Positions 45,789 to 56,006 are shown, counted from the stretch's first letter. The stretch is 64,000 bases of DNA from Chryseobacterium cucumeris (GCF_001593385.1 NZ_LUVZ01000001.1:1178001-1242000), one strand, 5' to 3'. Program-made: numbers and translations. The notes: generated by a model from the sequence alone, not told the origin.

Positions 45789-48527
45789 ATGAAAAAACAA
45801 AAGAAATTAACGACATCAGTCTGTTTTTTTTTAATGACAGGTTTTATAGCAGCCCAGACCACAAAGAAAACAGATACTTTAGAAGAAAAAAAAATTGATG
45901 ACATTGTAATTATCGGCTACAAGGCACAGAAAAGATCCAGCCTTACAGCTGCCGTTTCTGTTATTTCTGACAAAAAACTTCAGGATTCCAATACCCCAAG
46001 CGTATCCGGTCTTCTGCAGGGAAAAGCCGCCGGAGTTCAAATCTTACCCGGTGGAGGTTCTGCAGGTTCTGTAGCCACTGTAAAAATCAGGGGTACTTCT
46101 ACTATCAATGGTCCCAGTTCTGCCCTTTGGGTGGTGGATGGCGTAGTAATGCCCTATGCTCCCAATCTGGATCCCAATCAGATAGAAAGCATCAACATCC
46201 TGAAAGATGCTGCTTCTACAGCCTTGTATGGTTCCCGAGCTGCCAATGGTATTGTACAGGTGTTTACCAAATCAGGAAATTCAGGGAAAGGAATATTAAG
46301 GGCATCTCTTAATAATTCTTTTAATGTGTTTAACAACGGGCGCTTCAAGCTTATGAACGGAACGCAGTTGTATGATTATTTCACCTCATTAAAAGGAGCA
46401 CCTGAAATCCCTAAAACCCTTAGAAACGATGGCTACAACTGGCTGAAAGGCGGTACACAAACAGGAGTTGTACAAAATTACACTATTGATTTCAGGGGTG
46501 GCTCAGACCATTCCAAAACCTATATTTCAGGAAATTATTATAATGAAACCGGAACAATAAAAGGAGATGAATACAACAGGATATCATTCAGAATCAATCA
46601 TGAACAGACTATAAAGCCTTGGTTGATATTGAAACCGAAAGTCAGTTTATCATACACCACGGGAAAAGATACTCAGGCTTCCCTTTATCAGATGTACCTT
46701 AATATGCCATGGGACAATCCCAGAGATGCCAATGGAAATCTGATCAGGGTGGATGAGGATTACGCAGATTGGTACGGAAGGGATAAAAGCAGTTACCTTT
46801 ATGACCTTCAATGGAACTATGGTAAAAGTAATCAGCTGGATCTCATAGGAAATCTGGATGCTGAAGTCAGATTTACTGATTATCTTAAATTCATTACCAC
46901 TAACAATGTTACCTACAAAAACTATGATGATATGTACTATACCGATCCCAGATCGATCAGTGGAACAAGTAATAAAGGGGAATTAACAGAAAACTATCAA
47001 AAAGACATCAGCAAATTTTTCAACCAGATGCTGAGATTTGACAAAGATTTTGGAAATCATAACATCAACGCATTAGCTGCATATGAATATACCGACAGAT
47101 TCTATAAGTCATCAAGAGCTGGTGTTTATGGCGTAGTACCCGGTACAGATATTTTTAATACCGGTGCTTCTACAGGACAAAAGCCAACAGGAAGAAAGTT
47201 TGACCGCGCTTATAATGCATTCCTGTTTAACACAGAATATGTATATGATAAAAAATATTTTATCCAAGGGTCTTTAAGAAGCGAATCATCTTCTGCATTC
47301 GGTGCCAACAACAGAAACGGCTTATTTTATGCGTATAGTGTGGGATGGAATATCCATAAAGAAAATTTCTTCAAAATAAAACCTGTTAACGAATGGAAAT
47401 TACGGGCAAGCAGAGGACTTGTGGGAAATACACCCAGTCCGGATTACGGATGGCAAGACCTATATAGACTTACAGAAAAATATGATGGACAAATAGGAGC
47501 AACATGGTATCAGCTCGGAAACCCTGCGTTAACCTGGGAATCAATCTATCAGAATAATATTGGTATCGATATCAAGGCATTTAATAACAGACTTACTTTA
47601 AATATTGATTATTTTAATAATAAAACAAAAAACCTGCTGATGCTTGTCCCTCTGCCATCATTGACTGGAGTTGACAGACAGTACGTGAATATCGGTGACG
47701 TCAGAAACAAAGGCTGGGAGTTCAATGTAAATTATTCCATTATCCGCTCAGAAGATATCAACTGGGATCTGGGGTTCAATATCAGCACCTATAAAAACAA
47801 TGTCCTTTCAACCCGTAATAACGGCACACAGGTCTTGGACAATTATCACGTAGCTATACAAGGATATGACGTTAACTCTTTCTATATGAGAAAGTGGCTG
47901 GGTGTAAATCCGGAAAATGGTGAAGCACAATGGGAGATCATTAATCCGGATGGAAGCAGAAGTGCGACCTCAAAATACAACCTGGCTACCGTACAAGTGG
48001 TAGGAGCTGCCACACCAGATTATTACGGCTCTGTAAGTACTAATCTGAACATCAAAAATTTCTATCTTGCCGCAAATCTTTATTTCTCTCAGGGTGGGCA
48101 AGTATATAACTCGTACAGAGAATTATTTGATTCAGACGGTGCCTATCCGTATTACAACCAGATGGTTTTAAAAGATGGATGGACAAGATGGGAAAAGCCG
48201 GGAGATATCGCAACCCATCCGGCTGCTGTATACAACAATAATTCATTAACAAATAAGCCTTCATCACGGTATCTTGAGGATGCCAGCTTTGTCAAGTTAA
48301 GATCCTTGAGAATAGGATATAATTTGCCTGCATCTCTAACAGAAAAGATGAAAATAAAATCAGCGAATATTTATATTATGGGTGAAAATTTATTTACCAT
48401 CACCAAATTCTCCGGAGTGGATCCTGAAGTTGGTAATGCAGATAATCAAAGCGTCTATTCTGGCAATGCAGGAGCTATCTACCCTATTCCGAGAAGATTT
48501 TCCTTAGGCTTAAACTTTTCTTTTTAA
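45789..48527 (+). CDS. SusC/RagA family TonB-linked outer membrane protein
   Basis: 912 residues, a 22-strand TonB-dependent transporter. After the signal peptide (about 1-23, ending FIAAQ) comes the TonB box region KKIDDIVIIGYKAQKRSSL, then the plug (about 50-160, DVVxxGY-like start, VKIRGTSTINGPSSALWVVD, IESINILKDAASTALYGSRA) and the barrel, ending LGLNFSF. The usual N-terminal CarboxypepD_reg-like domain is missing, which makes it shorter than most SusC proteins. It pairs with the SusD gene 10 bp downstream. Substrate unknown: no glycosidase or regulator lies beside it. Confidence 0.94.
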   Translation: MKKQKKLTTSVCFFLMTGFIAAQTTKKTDTLEEKKIDDIVIIGYKAQKRSSLTAAVSVISDKKLQDSNTPSVSGLLQGKAAGVQILPGGGSAGSVATVKIRGTSTINGPSSALWVVDGVVMPYAPNLDPNQIESINILKDAASTALYGSRAANGIVQVFTKSGNSGKGILRASLNNSFNVFNNGRFKLMNGTQLYDYFTSLKGAPEIPKTLRNDGYNWLKGGTQTGVVQNYTIDFRGGSDHSKTYISGNYYNETGTIKGDEYNRISFRINHEQTIKPWLILKPKVSLSYTTGKDTQASLYQMYLNMPWDNPRDANGNLIRVDEDYADWYGRDKSSYLYDLQWNYGKSNQLDLIGNLDAEVRFTDYLKFITTNNVTYKNYDDMYYTDPRSISGTSNKGELTENYQKDISKFFNQMLRFDKDFGNHNINALAAYEYTDRFYKSSRAGVYGVVPGTDIFNTGASTGQKPTGRKFDRAYNAFLFNTEYVYDKKYFIQGSLRSESSSAFGANNRNGLFYAYSVGWNIHKENFFKIKPVNEWKLRASRGLVGNTPSPDYGWQDLYRLTEKYDGQIGATWYQLGNPALTWESIYQNNIGIDIKAFNNRLTLNIDYFNNKTKNLLMLVPLPSLTGVDRQYVNIGDVRNKGWEFNVNYSIIRSEDINWDLGFNISTYKNNVLSTRNNGTQVLDNYHVAIQGYDVNSFYMRKWLGVNPENGEAQWEIINPDGSRSATSKYNLATVQVVGAATPDYYGSVSTNLNIKNFYLAANLYFSQGGQVYNSYRELFDSDGAYPYYNQMVLKDGWTRWEKPGDIATHPAAVYNNNSLTNKPSSRYLEDASFVKLRSLRIGYNLPASLTEKMKIKSANIYIMGENLFTITKFSGVDPEVGNADNQSVYSGNAGAIYPIPRRFSLGLNFSF

Positions 48528-48537
48528 AAAAATAATT

Positions 48538-50190
48538 ATGAAAAAAATACTTATTCCCATTCTCATAGTATCATTAACGGCATGTAACATAGACCGTTCA
48601 CCGTATGATTCAAAGGAGTCTGATGTTATCCTTGCAGATGCAACCGGACTCAAAACCATAACGCTGGGAAATTATGCATTGCTTAAAGGGGATGCGGATG
48701 GCGGTGGTTTTTACAACAACCTATACAGGATCAGTGAATATGGTGGTGATAATATTGATATCAGCGGAACTACCACCGATTCATTTTTTTATTATTATAA
48801 TTATAAAAGCATTAAAAACAATGCCCGCACCAATACGATCTGGAACTCGGGATACAAAGCTATTATCGGATGTAACAGAGTGATATCAAAGGTTACGGAA
48901 GGAAAAGACACAGAAACAGATCAGCTCATAGGCGAAAATTATTTTTTAAGAGCTTATGTATACTTTTCTATGGTCAATGTATTTGGAAGACCCTATAATC
49001 AGGGGACAGGTAATCCCGGAGTACCCTTAAAACTATCTGACGATGTCAACGATTTACCTGCCAGAGCCACTGTAGGAGAGATATACAATCAAGTGGTAAA
49101 CGACCTTCTGAAAGCAGAAAAACTGATGACCCTGGACAAAAACAATATATATGCATCCAAAGAAGCAGCACAGGCTTTACTTTCCAGAGTCTACTTATAC
49201 ATGGAAAATAATGATAAAGCGATTGAATATGCAAATAAAGTCATCAATTCCGGGAAGTATACCCTTCTGTCTAAAGCAGAATTACCTGCTTATGCTACCA
49301 AAGCTCCTGAATCCAATACCGAAACTATTTTTGCATTTAAATACAATAAAGATGGAGACTATAGTGATGGCTGGTATACTATAGGCTCAATGTATGCTAC
49401 CATACAGAATGTGGGCTGGGGTGAAATGTATGCTTCTTCCTCTTATCTTGATCTGATCAATCAGAATCCTCAGGATGCAAGGCTGAAGTTTATTTCTCCC
49501 AAATACAGCAGTCCGGCGGTTCCGGTTGCATATTGGGTACAAAAAGGAACCAACTCATCCGGTGCCACCACCTACAGTTATCAATTTCAAAAGACTTTCC
49601 AGCAGAATGGAAATACTTACTTCACCATGAATAATATCAATTATCAGGTACAATCTGAGGCAGCACCCAATAAAACAAACTATTATTTTGTTAACGCAAA
49701 CGGTGGAAAAACTTATATTTACTTAGATAATGATATGGATAAAAGAAACGGATATCCAAAATTTTATGTTTTAAAATGTTCCTTACAGGAGGGAGTTCCG
49801 CAACTGTGGTCTCCTGTTGTTATAAGACTGGCAGAAATATACATGAACAGAGCCGAAGCCTATGCGAAAAAAGGAAATACTGCTTCAGCACTCGCAGACA
49901 TAAACATTATCAGAACAAGAGCAGGAATACCTGTATATAATTCAGTCCCTGCAGGGCAGACTATTCTGGACGTTGTTCTACAGGAAAGAAGGTTGGAAAT
50001 GGCTTTTGAAGGACATAGAAGATACGATGTCTTCAGAAACAAACTGGATCTCGACAGACAATATCCCGGAACTCATTTAAGTGGAAATAATGCTTTTTAT
50101 ACAGTACCTTATACCCATAACAGAGTGGTAGAATATATTCCCGAGCAGCAGATCCAGATCCAGCCAAATCTGGTGCAGAATCCGGATTAA
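48538..50190 (+). CDS. RagB/SusD family nutrient-uptake lipoprotein
   Basis: 550 residues. Lipoprotein signal MKKILIPILIVSLTAC with Cys16. The TPR-rich SusD fold is shown by ENYFLRAYVYFSMVNVFGRP, NDLLKAEKLM, AAQALLSRVYLYM, and the C-terminal RLAEIYMNRAEAYAKKGNT, INIIRTRAGIP and LQERRLEMAFEGHRRYDV. It binds substrate at the cell surface and lids the SusC barrel. Co-transcribed with susC. No other polysaccharide-locus genes are next to it, so the substrate may be a small sugar, peptide or metal complex. Confidence 0.94.
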   Translation: MKKILIPILIVSLTACNIDRSPYDSKESDVILADATGLKTITLGNYALLKGDADGGGFYNNLYRISEYGGDNIDISGTTTDSFFYYYNYKSIKNNARTNTIWNSGYKAIIGCNRVISKVTEGKDTETDQLIGENYFLRAYVYFSMVNVFGRPYNQGTGNPGVPLKLSDDVNDLPARATVGEIYNQVVNDLLKAEKLMTLDKNNIYASKEAAQALLSRVYLYMENNDKAIEYANKVINSGKYTLLSKAELPAYATKAPESNTETIFAFKYNKDGDYSDGWYTIGSMYATIQNVGWGEMYASSSYLDLINQNPQDARLKFISPKYSSPAVPVAYWVQKGTNSSGATTYSYQFQKTFQQNGNTYFTMNNINYQVQSEAAPNKTNYYFVNANGGKTYIYLDNDMDKRNGYPKFYVLKCSLQEGVPQLWSPVVIRLAEIYMNRAEAYAKKGNTASALADINIIRTRAGIPVYNSVPAGQTILDVVLQERRLEMAFEGHRRYDVFRNKLDLDRQYPGTHLSGNNAFYTVPYTHNRVVEYIPEQQIQIQPNLVQNPD

Positions 50191-50235
50191 GAATAATACG
50201 GAAATCAACAGCATTCAAAAATTTCAAATCAACAA

Positions 50236-50270
50236 AAAAGAGGCTGTCCTAAATATGGGCAGCCTCTCTT
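50236..50270. terminator. Bidirectional terminator between susD and the FadL-like gene
   Basis: An 11-bp stem (50239-50249 with 50257-50267) with one G-U pair, loop of seven, flanked by A (50233-50238) and T runs, between convergent genes. Confidence 0.82.
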
Positions 50271-50291
50271 TATATATTTTGATATCTTAAC

Positions 50292-51701
50292 TTAGAATTT
50301 CCATCCAACCGTAAGGAAGAAATTATTTCTGTTGTTTTTCACCTCACTTGCCGCATATGCTTCACTTGCGAAGATATTTTTAGCAGAATAATAAGATGAA
50401 TCAGAATTACCATCCATATATCCTCTCATAAAAGGATTAGTATACTTAGATGAGATATTCTGATAAGACGCATCTACATAGAATGATTTGAAATCATACC
50501 CGATACCAAAAGAAAGGGTATTTCTGTCACTTAGCATCATATTGCTGTACGATTGATCTCCTACAGTACCTGCATCATTAAATCTGCTGATCGTAAGGGC
50601 ATCAAAAGGAGTTGACTGGTAGGCGTAACCTCCTCTCAATCTGAACTGCTGTACTCTGTACTCAGCTCCCACTCTTACTTCTGAAAGATTCTTGTAGTTT
50701 TCTTTGAAGAAATCATTTAATTCTCTTTCTGCACCTCCGTATACTTTATAGTCAGGCTTTGTAAGTCCAAGGGTATAGTCTACGTTCAATGAGAAGTTTT
50801 TACTTGCTACAAACGCAGCACTCACCGTTGCTTTAAGAGGTGAAGTGAACTTTCTGTTTTCAGCTCCAATATCGTCTCCATAAACAGGATCATTATAGAA
50901 ATAATAATTTCTGTCTATTGTCCAGAATGTAGGAGTTTCAAGAGAGGCTCCGACTCTGAAGTTAGGACTCAACTTTCCAATCACCCCTAATGAAGCAGAA
51001 AAACCTGAAGATCTTTCTGAGTACGGAGTATCCTGCTTACTGAATGCTTCTGTAGAACCATTGGCAATGTTTCGGTACAACAAAGTATCATACTGATCCA
51101 ATGAAGCATTGAAAAAGTTGAAACCTGCTCCTAAATATAAATTATGATTATAGTTGGCACCAACTCCAAAACTCATCTTTGACAAGTTACCGTATCTTTC
51201 ATACATATGCCCCGCTAATGCAGCATCCTTGGTAATATCATCCTTATCAAAAGCATAAACGATCTTATTATTTCCTGGTGACTGGATTACATTGTCCAAA
51301 GTCTGATTAGAAAAATTAATACCAATGTTGATAAACTTCCATCCGGTTTCTGTCATCAAAGGAAAAGCAATTACACCTCCTGCATTCCCAAGGTCTCCTC
51401 TGGTTTTGCTATAATCTATTGTAGATCCTCCTAAAGTACTTTTGTTTTTATTTCCTAAAATAGATAAAGTTCCTGAAACCTCGCCTGAAATAGCTACTCC
51501 TAAACCTGCCGGGTTCGTAAGCAAAGAGTTTGCATCACCACCTAGCGCACCATTAGCTCCAGCCATCGCATTAAACTTAGCTGATCCCACCATAGGAGTA
51601 CTTGAATAAACCTCTACCGTATTTCTTATGACAGAAACATCCTGAGCCTGTGCATAAAATGCAGCAGAAATACTCATTAATACTAAAGATTTTTTTAACA
51701 T
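50292..51701 (-). CDS. OmpP1/FadL-like outer membrane transport protein
   Basis: 469 residues with a signal peptide ending near FYAQAQ. The N-terminal hatch-like segment SAKFNAMAGANGALGGDANS and LLTNPAGLGV matches the FadL/OmpP1 type found in Bacteroidota, followed by many amphipathic strands and a C-terminal Phe (VGWKF) typical of outer-membrane barrels. Likely a channel for hydrophobic molecules such as fatty acids, which would fit the acyl-CoA genes elsewhere in the window. It follows the Gly/Trp-rich lipoprotein gene by 30 bp on the same strand and is probably co-transcribed. Confidence 0.85.
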   Translation of the reverse strand: MLKKSLVLMSISAAFYAQAQDVSVIRNTVEVYSSTPMVGSAKFNAMAGANGALGGDANSLLTNPAGLGVAISGEVSGTLSILGNKNKSTLGGSTIDYSKTRGDLGNAGGVIAFPLMTETGWKFINIGINFSNQTLDNVIQSPGNNKIVYAFDKDDITKDAALAGHMYERYGNLSKMSFGVGANYNHNLYLGAGFNFFNASLDQYDTLLYRNIANGSTEAFSKQDTPYSERSSGFSASLGVIGKLSPNFRVGASLETPTFWTIDRNYYFYNDPVYGDDIGAENRKFTSPLKATVSAAFVASKNFSLNVDYTLGLTKPDYKVYGGAERELNDFFKENYKNLSEVRVGAEYRVQQFRLRGGYAYQSTPFDALTISRFNDAGTVGDQSYSNMMLSDRNTLSFGIGYDFKSFYVDASYQNISSKYTNPFMRGYMDGNSDSSYYSAKNIFASEAYAASEVKNNRNNFFLTVGWKF

Positions 51702-51731
51702 TATTTTTTAATAGTTTATTAATTTGAAAAA

Positions 51732-52829
51732 TTATCTGAAGCCACCTCTGCCTCCGCCGCCGGATCTCATTCCGCCACCTCCTGAAGAACCGCCTCTAAA
51801 GCCTCCTCCTCCGGAGTTGAAGCCACCACTCGATCTGAAACCTCCTGAATCATTAGATCTGAAGCCTCCGTTATTATTGTTATATCTTGGTTGTGGTTGC
51901 TGATAATTGTAATTAGGTCTTGTTTGCGGCGCAGAGTTACGGAATCCACCATTAGACTGTGTATTTCTGAAACCTCCGGAATTACCGTTTCTAAAACCTC
52001 CGGAATTGCCATCTCTGAAACCGCCATTACTGTTTCTGAAGCCTCCGTTTGAGTTGGTATCTCTGAAACCACCATTATTATTAGTGTTTCTGAAACCTGA
52101 ATTATTTGTATTCGTTCTGTAAACTGCGTTGGCTACCCCTGTATTCTGGAATCCACCTCCACTGATACCGCTTCTTCTGTAAACAGGTCTGTTGTAGTAG
52201 CCACCACCCCAGTAACCACCTCCGTAACCCCAGTAAGGATTTCCGTAGTATCCGCCCCAGAATGGATCATAATATCCGCCATATCCGTATCCCCAGTATG
52301 GACTTCCCCATCCGTAAGAGCCTCCCCAGCCCCAGCCGAATGATCCGCCCCAACCCCAGGACATACTAGCACCCCAGCCCCAGCCACGGTTCATACCCCA
52401 ACCCCAATACGGGCTGTAACCACCATACCATCCCCAAGGAGATCCCCATCCCCATGAGTTGTCATAATAGTTGGTCTGAGAACCTGCATAAAGTCCCCAA
52501 TCCGAGTCTGTAGCGTTGGAATTCCAATTGGTGTTGGTACCACTCCAGTCATTATATCTGTTTTGTTGCTCTCTGGAATTCGTCTGTGCATTTTGAATTA
52601 CATTGGAATCCTGATAGTAATCATAGTATTCTCCTACTCTGTTTCCGCTATCATTGATGATAACTCCTTCAGGTAGCGTATCCTTATTGGGGTCGTAATA
52701 CACCCCGTCTGTCTCGCTATACCCTCCCATCTGAGCACCACAAGACACAAGTAATAATCCGCCCGATATAGCCAATATCCCTTTGGATCTTAGCAGACCA
52801 AGCAAATTTTTATGTATATTTCTTTTCAT
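51732..52829 (-). CDS. Gly/Trp/Tyr-rich lipoprotein with GGFR repeats
   Basis: 365 residues. The lipoprotein signal ([13 protein letters not shown], Cys30) is followed by a polar region, then a segment of about 110 residues (about 115-225) made almost only of Gly, Trp, Tyr and Ser (units such as [17 protein letters not shown]). The C-terminal part (about 230-365) has a dozen GGFRN/GGFRD/GGFRS-type units and ends GGGGRGGFR. No enzyme fold is visible. It diverges from proS across 144 bp; in this lineage such neighbours are sometimes wrongly labelled as prolyl-tRNA synthetase. It may form a condensed or adhesive surface layer; that is speculation. Confidence 0.78.
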   Translation of the reverse strand: MKRNIHKNLLGLLRSKGILAISGGLLLVSCGAQMGGYSETDGVYYDPNKDTLPEGVIINDSGNRVGEYYDYYQDSNVIQNAQTNSREQQNRYNDWSGTNTNWNSNATDSDWGLYAGSQTNYYDNSWGWGSPWGWYGGYSPYWGWGMNRGWGWGASMSWGWGGSFGWGWGGSYGWGSPYWGYGYGGYYDPFWGGYYGNPYWGYGGGYWGGGYYNRPVYRRSGISGGGFQNTGVANAVYRTNTNNSGFRNTNNNGGFRDTNSNGGFRNSNGGFRDGNSGGFRNGNSGGFRNTQSNGGFRNSAPQTRPNYNYQQPQPRYNNNNGGFRSNDSGGFRSSGGFNSGGGGFRGGSSGGGGMRSGGGGRGGFR

Positions 52830-52856
52830 GATAACGTAAAAATTTTTAATTTAAAT

Positions 52857-52864
52857 TATATTTG
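52857..52864 (+). promoter_or_regulatory. -7 element of the proS promoter
   Basis: TATATTTG, an exact TAnnTTTG match, 109 bp before the proS ATG. No good TTG lies at -33. The long leader holds a 10-bp A/T hairpin (52900-52909 with 52915-52924) followed by T residues. Confidence 0.35.
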
Positions 52865-52973
52865 CAATCTGTACCAAAAATGTACCAAAATACTGGTAAA
52901 AAAATCTATCAAAAATAGATTTTTATTTTTAGATAACAATAATGTACAAAAGTTAAAAAAATTTAAAAAAATA

Positions 52974-54449
52974 ATGGCAAAATTAACCTCAAGAAGCGAA
53001 GATTACAGCAAATGGTATAATGAGCTGGTTGTAAAAGCTGATTTAGCTGAAAACTCAGGCGTGCGTGGATGTATGGTGATCAAACCGTATGGCTATGCGA
53101 TCTGGGAAAAAATGCGTGATGAAATGGATAAAAAATTCAAAGAAACAGGTCACGTTAACGCATACTTCCCGCTTTTTGTGCCCAAGAGCTTGTTTGAGGC
53201 TGAGGAAAAAAATGCAGAAGGTTTTGCAAAAGAATGTGCTGTTGTTACCCACTACAGGTTAAAAACCGATCCGGACAACCCATCCAAACTGATTGTAGAT
53301 CCGGATGCAAAACTTGAAGAAGAACTTATTGTTCGTCCTACTTCAGAAGCAATTATCTGGAATACCTATAAAAACTGGATTCAGTCTTACAGAGACTTAC
53401 CGATACTAATCAACCAATGGGCCAATGTTGTTCGTTGGGAAATGAGAACACGTCTTTTCCTGAGAACAGCAGAATTCTTATGGCAGGAAGGGCACACCGC
53501 TCACGCTACAAAAGATGAAGCTATTGAAGAAGCAGAAAAGATGAATAAAGTATATGCAGATTTTGCAGAAAACTTTATGGCTATTCCTGTAATTCAAGGG
53601 TTAAAAACGCCTTCTGAAAGATTTGCAGGAGCTGATGAGACTTATTGTATTGAAGCATTAATGCAGGATGGAAAAGCTTTACAGGCTGGAACATCTCACT
53701 TCTTAGGTCAGAATTTTGCAAAAGCATTTGACGTAAAATTCACCAACAAAGAAGGGAAAATCGAACATGCATGGGCAACATCATGGGGAACATCTACCCG
53801 TCTGATGGGAGCTTTAATTATGACGCACTCTGATGATTTCGGATTGGTATTGCCTCCTACCCTTGCGCCGATTCAGGTGGTGATTGTTCCTATCTTTAAA
53901 GGAGAAGAGCAACTGGAACAAATCAGTGAAGTGGCTTTAGATATTCAGGCTAAACTGAGAGCAAAAGGAATTTCTGTGAAGTTTGACAATGATACTCAGA
54001 ACAAACCAGGATGGAAATTTGCAGAATATGAACTGAAAGGAGTTCCTGTAAGAATCGCTATGGGACCAAGAGACCTTGAAAATAAGTCTGTAGAAATTGC
54101 GAGAAGAGATAATCTGACTAAAGAAGTTCGTTCTATTGAAGGAATTGATTCTTATATCGAAGATTTATTGAAAACGATTCAGCAGGATATTTATAATAAA
54201 GCATTTGAATTCAGAAAAAATAATATCACGAAAGTGGATACTTATGAAGAATTCAAAAAAGTTCTGGAAGAGAAGGGAGGATTTATTTATGCACACTGGG
54301 ATGGAACGGCTGAAGAAGAGGAACAAATCAAGGATGAAACGAAGGCTACAATAAGATGTATTCCTTTGGATAATGACGTAGAAGAAGGAATTTCTTTGAT
54401 TTCAGGAAAACCATCTAAGAGACGTGTATTATTTGCAAAAGCTTATTAA
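52974..54449 (+). CDS. proS: Prolyl-tRNA synthetase (eukaryote/archaea-like type)
   Basis: 491 residues, the shorter ProRS type without the large editing insertion of E. coli ProRS. It charges tRNA-Pro in the cytosol. Start [19 protein letters not shown]; the frame is open 54 codons upstream, but that part lacks homology and overlaps the promoter region. Class II motifs include [12 protein letters not shown] (motif 2 region), [20 protein letters not shown], and [14 protein letters not shown] plus [20 protein letters not shown] (motif 3). The C-terminal extra domain with [20 protein letters not shown] ends in KAY as in this type. Confidence 0.95.
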   Translation: MAKLTSRSEDYSKWYNELVVKADLAENSGVRGCMVIKPYGYAIWEKMRDEMDKKFKETGHVNAYFPLFVPKSLFEAEEKNAEGFAKECAVVTHYRLKTDPDNPSKLIVDPDAKLEEELIVRPTSEAIIWNTYKNWIQSYRDLPILINQWANVVRWEMRTRLFLRTAEFLWQEGHTAHATKDEAIEEAEKMNKVYADFAENFMAIPVIQGLKTPSERFAGADETYCIEALMQDGKALQAGTSHFLGQNFAKAFDVKFTNKEGKIEHAWATSWGTSTRLMGALIMTHSDDFGLVLPPTLAPIQVVIVPIFKGEEQLEQISEVALDIQAKLRAKGISVKFDNDTQNKPGWKFAEYELKGVPVRIAMGPRDLENKSVEIARRDNLTKEVRSIEGIDSYIEDLLKTIQQDIYNKAFEFRKNNITKVDTYEEFKKVLEEKGGFIYAHWDGTAEEEEQIKDETKATIRCIPLDNDVEEGISLISGKPSKRRVLFAKAY

Positions 54450-54567
54450 AAATTTTAATGATTTAGAAAAAAATCATTAATTTTTAAAGAAATATTCAAA
54501 AAAAAGTGACATTTGGACGGATTTTTGTTTAAATTTATCTCAACATTAATCAAAAAAATTTATTATT

Positions 54568-55893
54568 ATGTCTTTAAATGTCATTGATTTAATTAAAGGA
54601 CAATTAGGTCCCGCATTGATTTCACAGGCTGCATCGCAGTTTGGAGAAAGTGAATCTGGTATTTCTAAAGCAATTGGCGGATTATTACCTGCTGTAATAG
54701 GTGGATTAGCCAATAATGCAGATAAACCTGGCGTTGTGGATGCTATTACACAAGCCTCTTCAAGTGGAATTTTAGGAAATTTATTAGGCGGTTCGTCGAG
54801 CAGTCCTATTATTTCAAACTTATTATCTTCCATTTTTGGAGATAAAGTAGGTGCATTAGTTAATTCTATTGCCAGTTTTTCAGGTGTCAGCAATACCTCT
54901 GCAGGTTCTTTGTTAAACCTGGTAACTGGAGCTACAGTAGGCACTATTGGAAAATATGCAGCAGACAATAATCTGGGTGCTTCAGGTATTTCCAGCTTAC
55001 TGCATGATCAGAAAGGCATTATTTCTTCTTTATTGCCTGCAGGTCTTTCTTTGGCTTCCTTTGGATTAGGAGCTGAAAATTGGTTTGGCCAGGCAAAAGA
55101 AACGGTTTCTTCAGTAACATCTACTGCTAAAGATAACATCGCTGAAGGTGTAGCTACAGCAAGAGAAAATGTTTCAGAAGGAGCAAGAGAAGTAAGAGAA
55201 AGATTTGAAAATAATAACAATAATAATCAAGGCGGAGGTTCAATCTGGAAATGGTTGCTTCCGCTTTTATTATTGATCGCTGCTGCTTATTTCTTATGGA
55301 AGCAGTGTGAGAAAAAACAAACCACTACAACCACTACTACAACATCTGATTCTACTACAACCAGCACAACTACGGATACTGCCGCTACAACAGTAACACC
55401 TGCTCCTGCAACAGCTAAAACAGATGAAGATATTGATCTTAATGGAGTGATGTTAAAAGGTTACAAAGGAGGAATGGAAGATCAGATGATTACATTCCTG
55501 AAATCCGGAAACTACAAAAATGCAGCTGATGATGCAGCATTGAAAGATAAGTGGTACGACTTCGATCACGTCAATTTCAAAATGGGAAGTGCTACTGAAC
55601 TTGAAGCAGGTTCACAAGGGCAATTGGATAACTTAGTGGCTATCCTTAAAGCTTTCCCTGATGCAAAAATCAAAATTGGAGGTTATACAGACAAAACCGG
55701 AAACGAAGCCAACAATGTAAAACTATCAAAAGCCAGAGCTGAATACATCAAGGCTGCTTTAGTAAAAGCAGGAGTTGGTGCTCAGGTTTTAGAAGCTGAA
55801 GGCTATGGAAGTAAATTTGCTAAAGTAGATGCAAAAGCTTCTGATGCTGAAAGAGCTGCCGATAGAAAAATGGCTGTAAGATTTGCAAAATAA
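54568..55893 (+). CDS. DUF937-TM-OmpA fusion protein
   Basis: 441 residues in three parts. Residues 1-175 are a DUF937 (YidB-like) domain, Gly/Ala/Ser-rich and helical (AIGGLLPAVIGGLANNADK). A coiled-coil-like stretch (175-215) and poly-Asn come next, then one membrane helix (226-244, WLLPLLLLIAAAYFLW), a Thr/Ser/Pro-rich linker (252-285), and an OmpA peptidoglycan-binding domain (about 320-441, GGYTDKTGNEANNVKLSKAR). There is no signal peptide, so DUF937 should face the cytosol and OmpA the periplasm. Role unknown; perhaps envelope tethering. Terminator directly downstream. Confidence 0.88.
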   Translation: MSLNVIDLIKGQLGPALISQAASQFGESESGISKAIGGLLPAVIGGLANNADKPGVVDAITQASSSGILGNLLGGSSSSPIISNLLSSIFGDKVGALVNSIASFSGVSNTSAGSLLNLVTGATVGTIGKYAADNNLGASGISSLLHDQKGIISSLLPAGLSLASFGLGAENWFGQAKETVSSVTSTAKDNIAEGVATARENVSEGAREVRERFENNNNNNQGGGSIWKWLLPLLLLIAAAYFLWKQCEKKQTTTTTTTTSDSTTTSTTTDTAATTVTPAPATAKTDEDIDLNGVMLKGYKGGMEDQMITFLKSGNYKNAADDAALKDKWYDFDHVNFKMGSATELEAGSQGQLDNLVAILKAFPDAKIKIGGYTDKTGNEANNVKLSKARAEYIKAALVKAGVGAQVLEAEGYGSKFAKVDAKASDAERAADRKMAVRFAK

Positions 55894-55917
55894 TCTTTAG
55901 AGTCAATAAAAATTAGG

Positions 55918-55947
55918 TCCCGGGAAGCAATTTCCGGGATTTTTTTA
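55918..55947 (+). terminator. Terminator of the DUF937-OmpA gene
   Basis: Stem TCCCGGGAA (55918-55926) with TTTCCGGGA (55931-55939), one G-U pair, loop GCAA, T run. Confidence 0.9.
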
Positions 55948-55979
55948 TGCCATGATTTTTCTGTTTACATTTATTTAAT

Positions 55980-56003
55980 TAAATTTGTTAGTCATTTCTA
56001 ACA
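55980..56003 (+). promoter_or_regulatory. Promoter -7 and candidate metal-regulator operator of mntH
   Basis: TAAATTTG (55980-55987) matches TAnnTTTG. Overlapping its end is an inverted repeat TGTTAG (55986-55991) and CTAACA (55998-56003) with a 6-base centre, placed over the expected transcription start. The half sites recall TTAG/CTAA of DtxR/MntR-type operators. The -33 element is not clear. Confidence 0.45.
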
Positions 56004-56006
56004 TTT

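Noticed and set aside
51767..52591. Alternative minus-strand frames inside the Gly/Trp-rich lipoprotein gene
   Set aside because: Open only because of the repetitive GC-richer DNA; no start context or family features.
52812..52973. Upstream extension of proS by 54 codons
   Set aside because: It overlaps the divergent lipoprotein start and promoter region and has no homology to ProRS N-termini.
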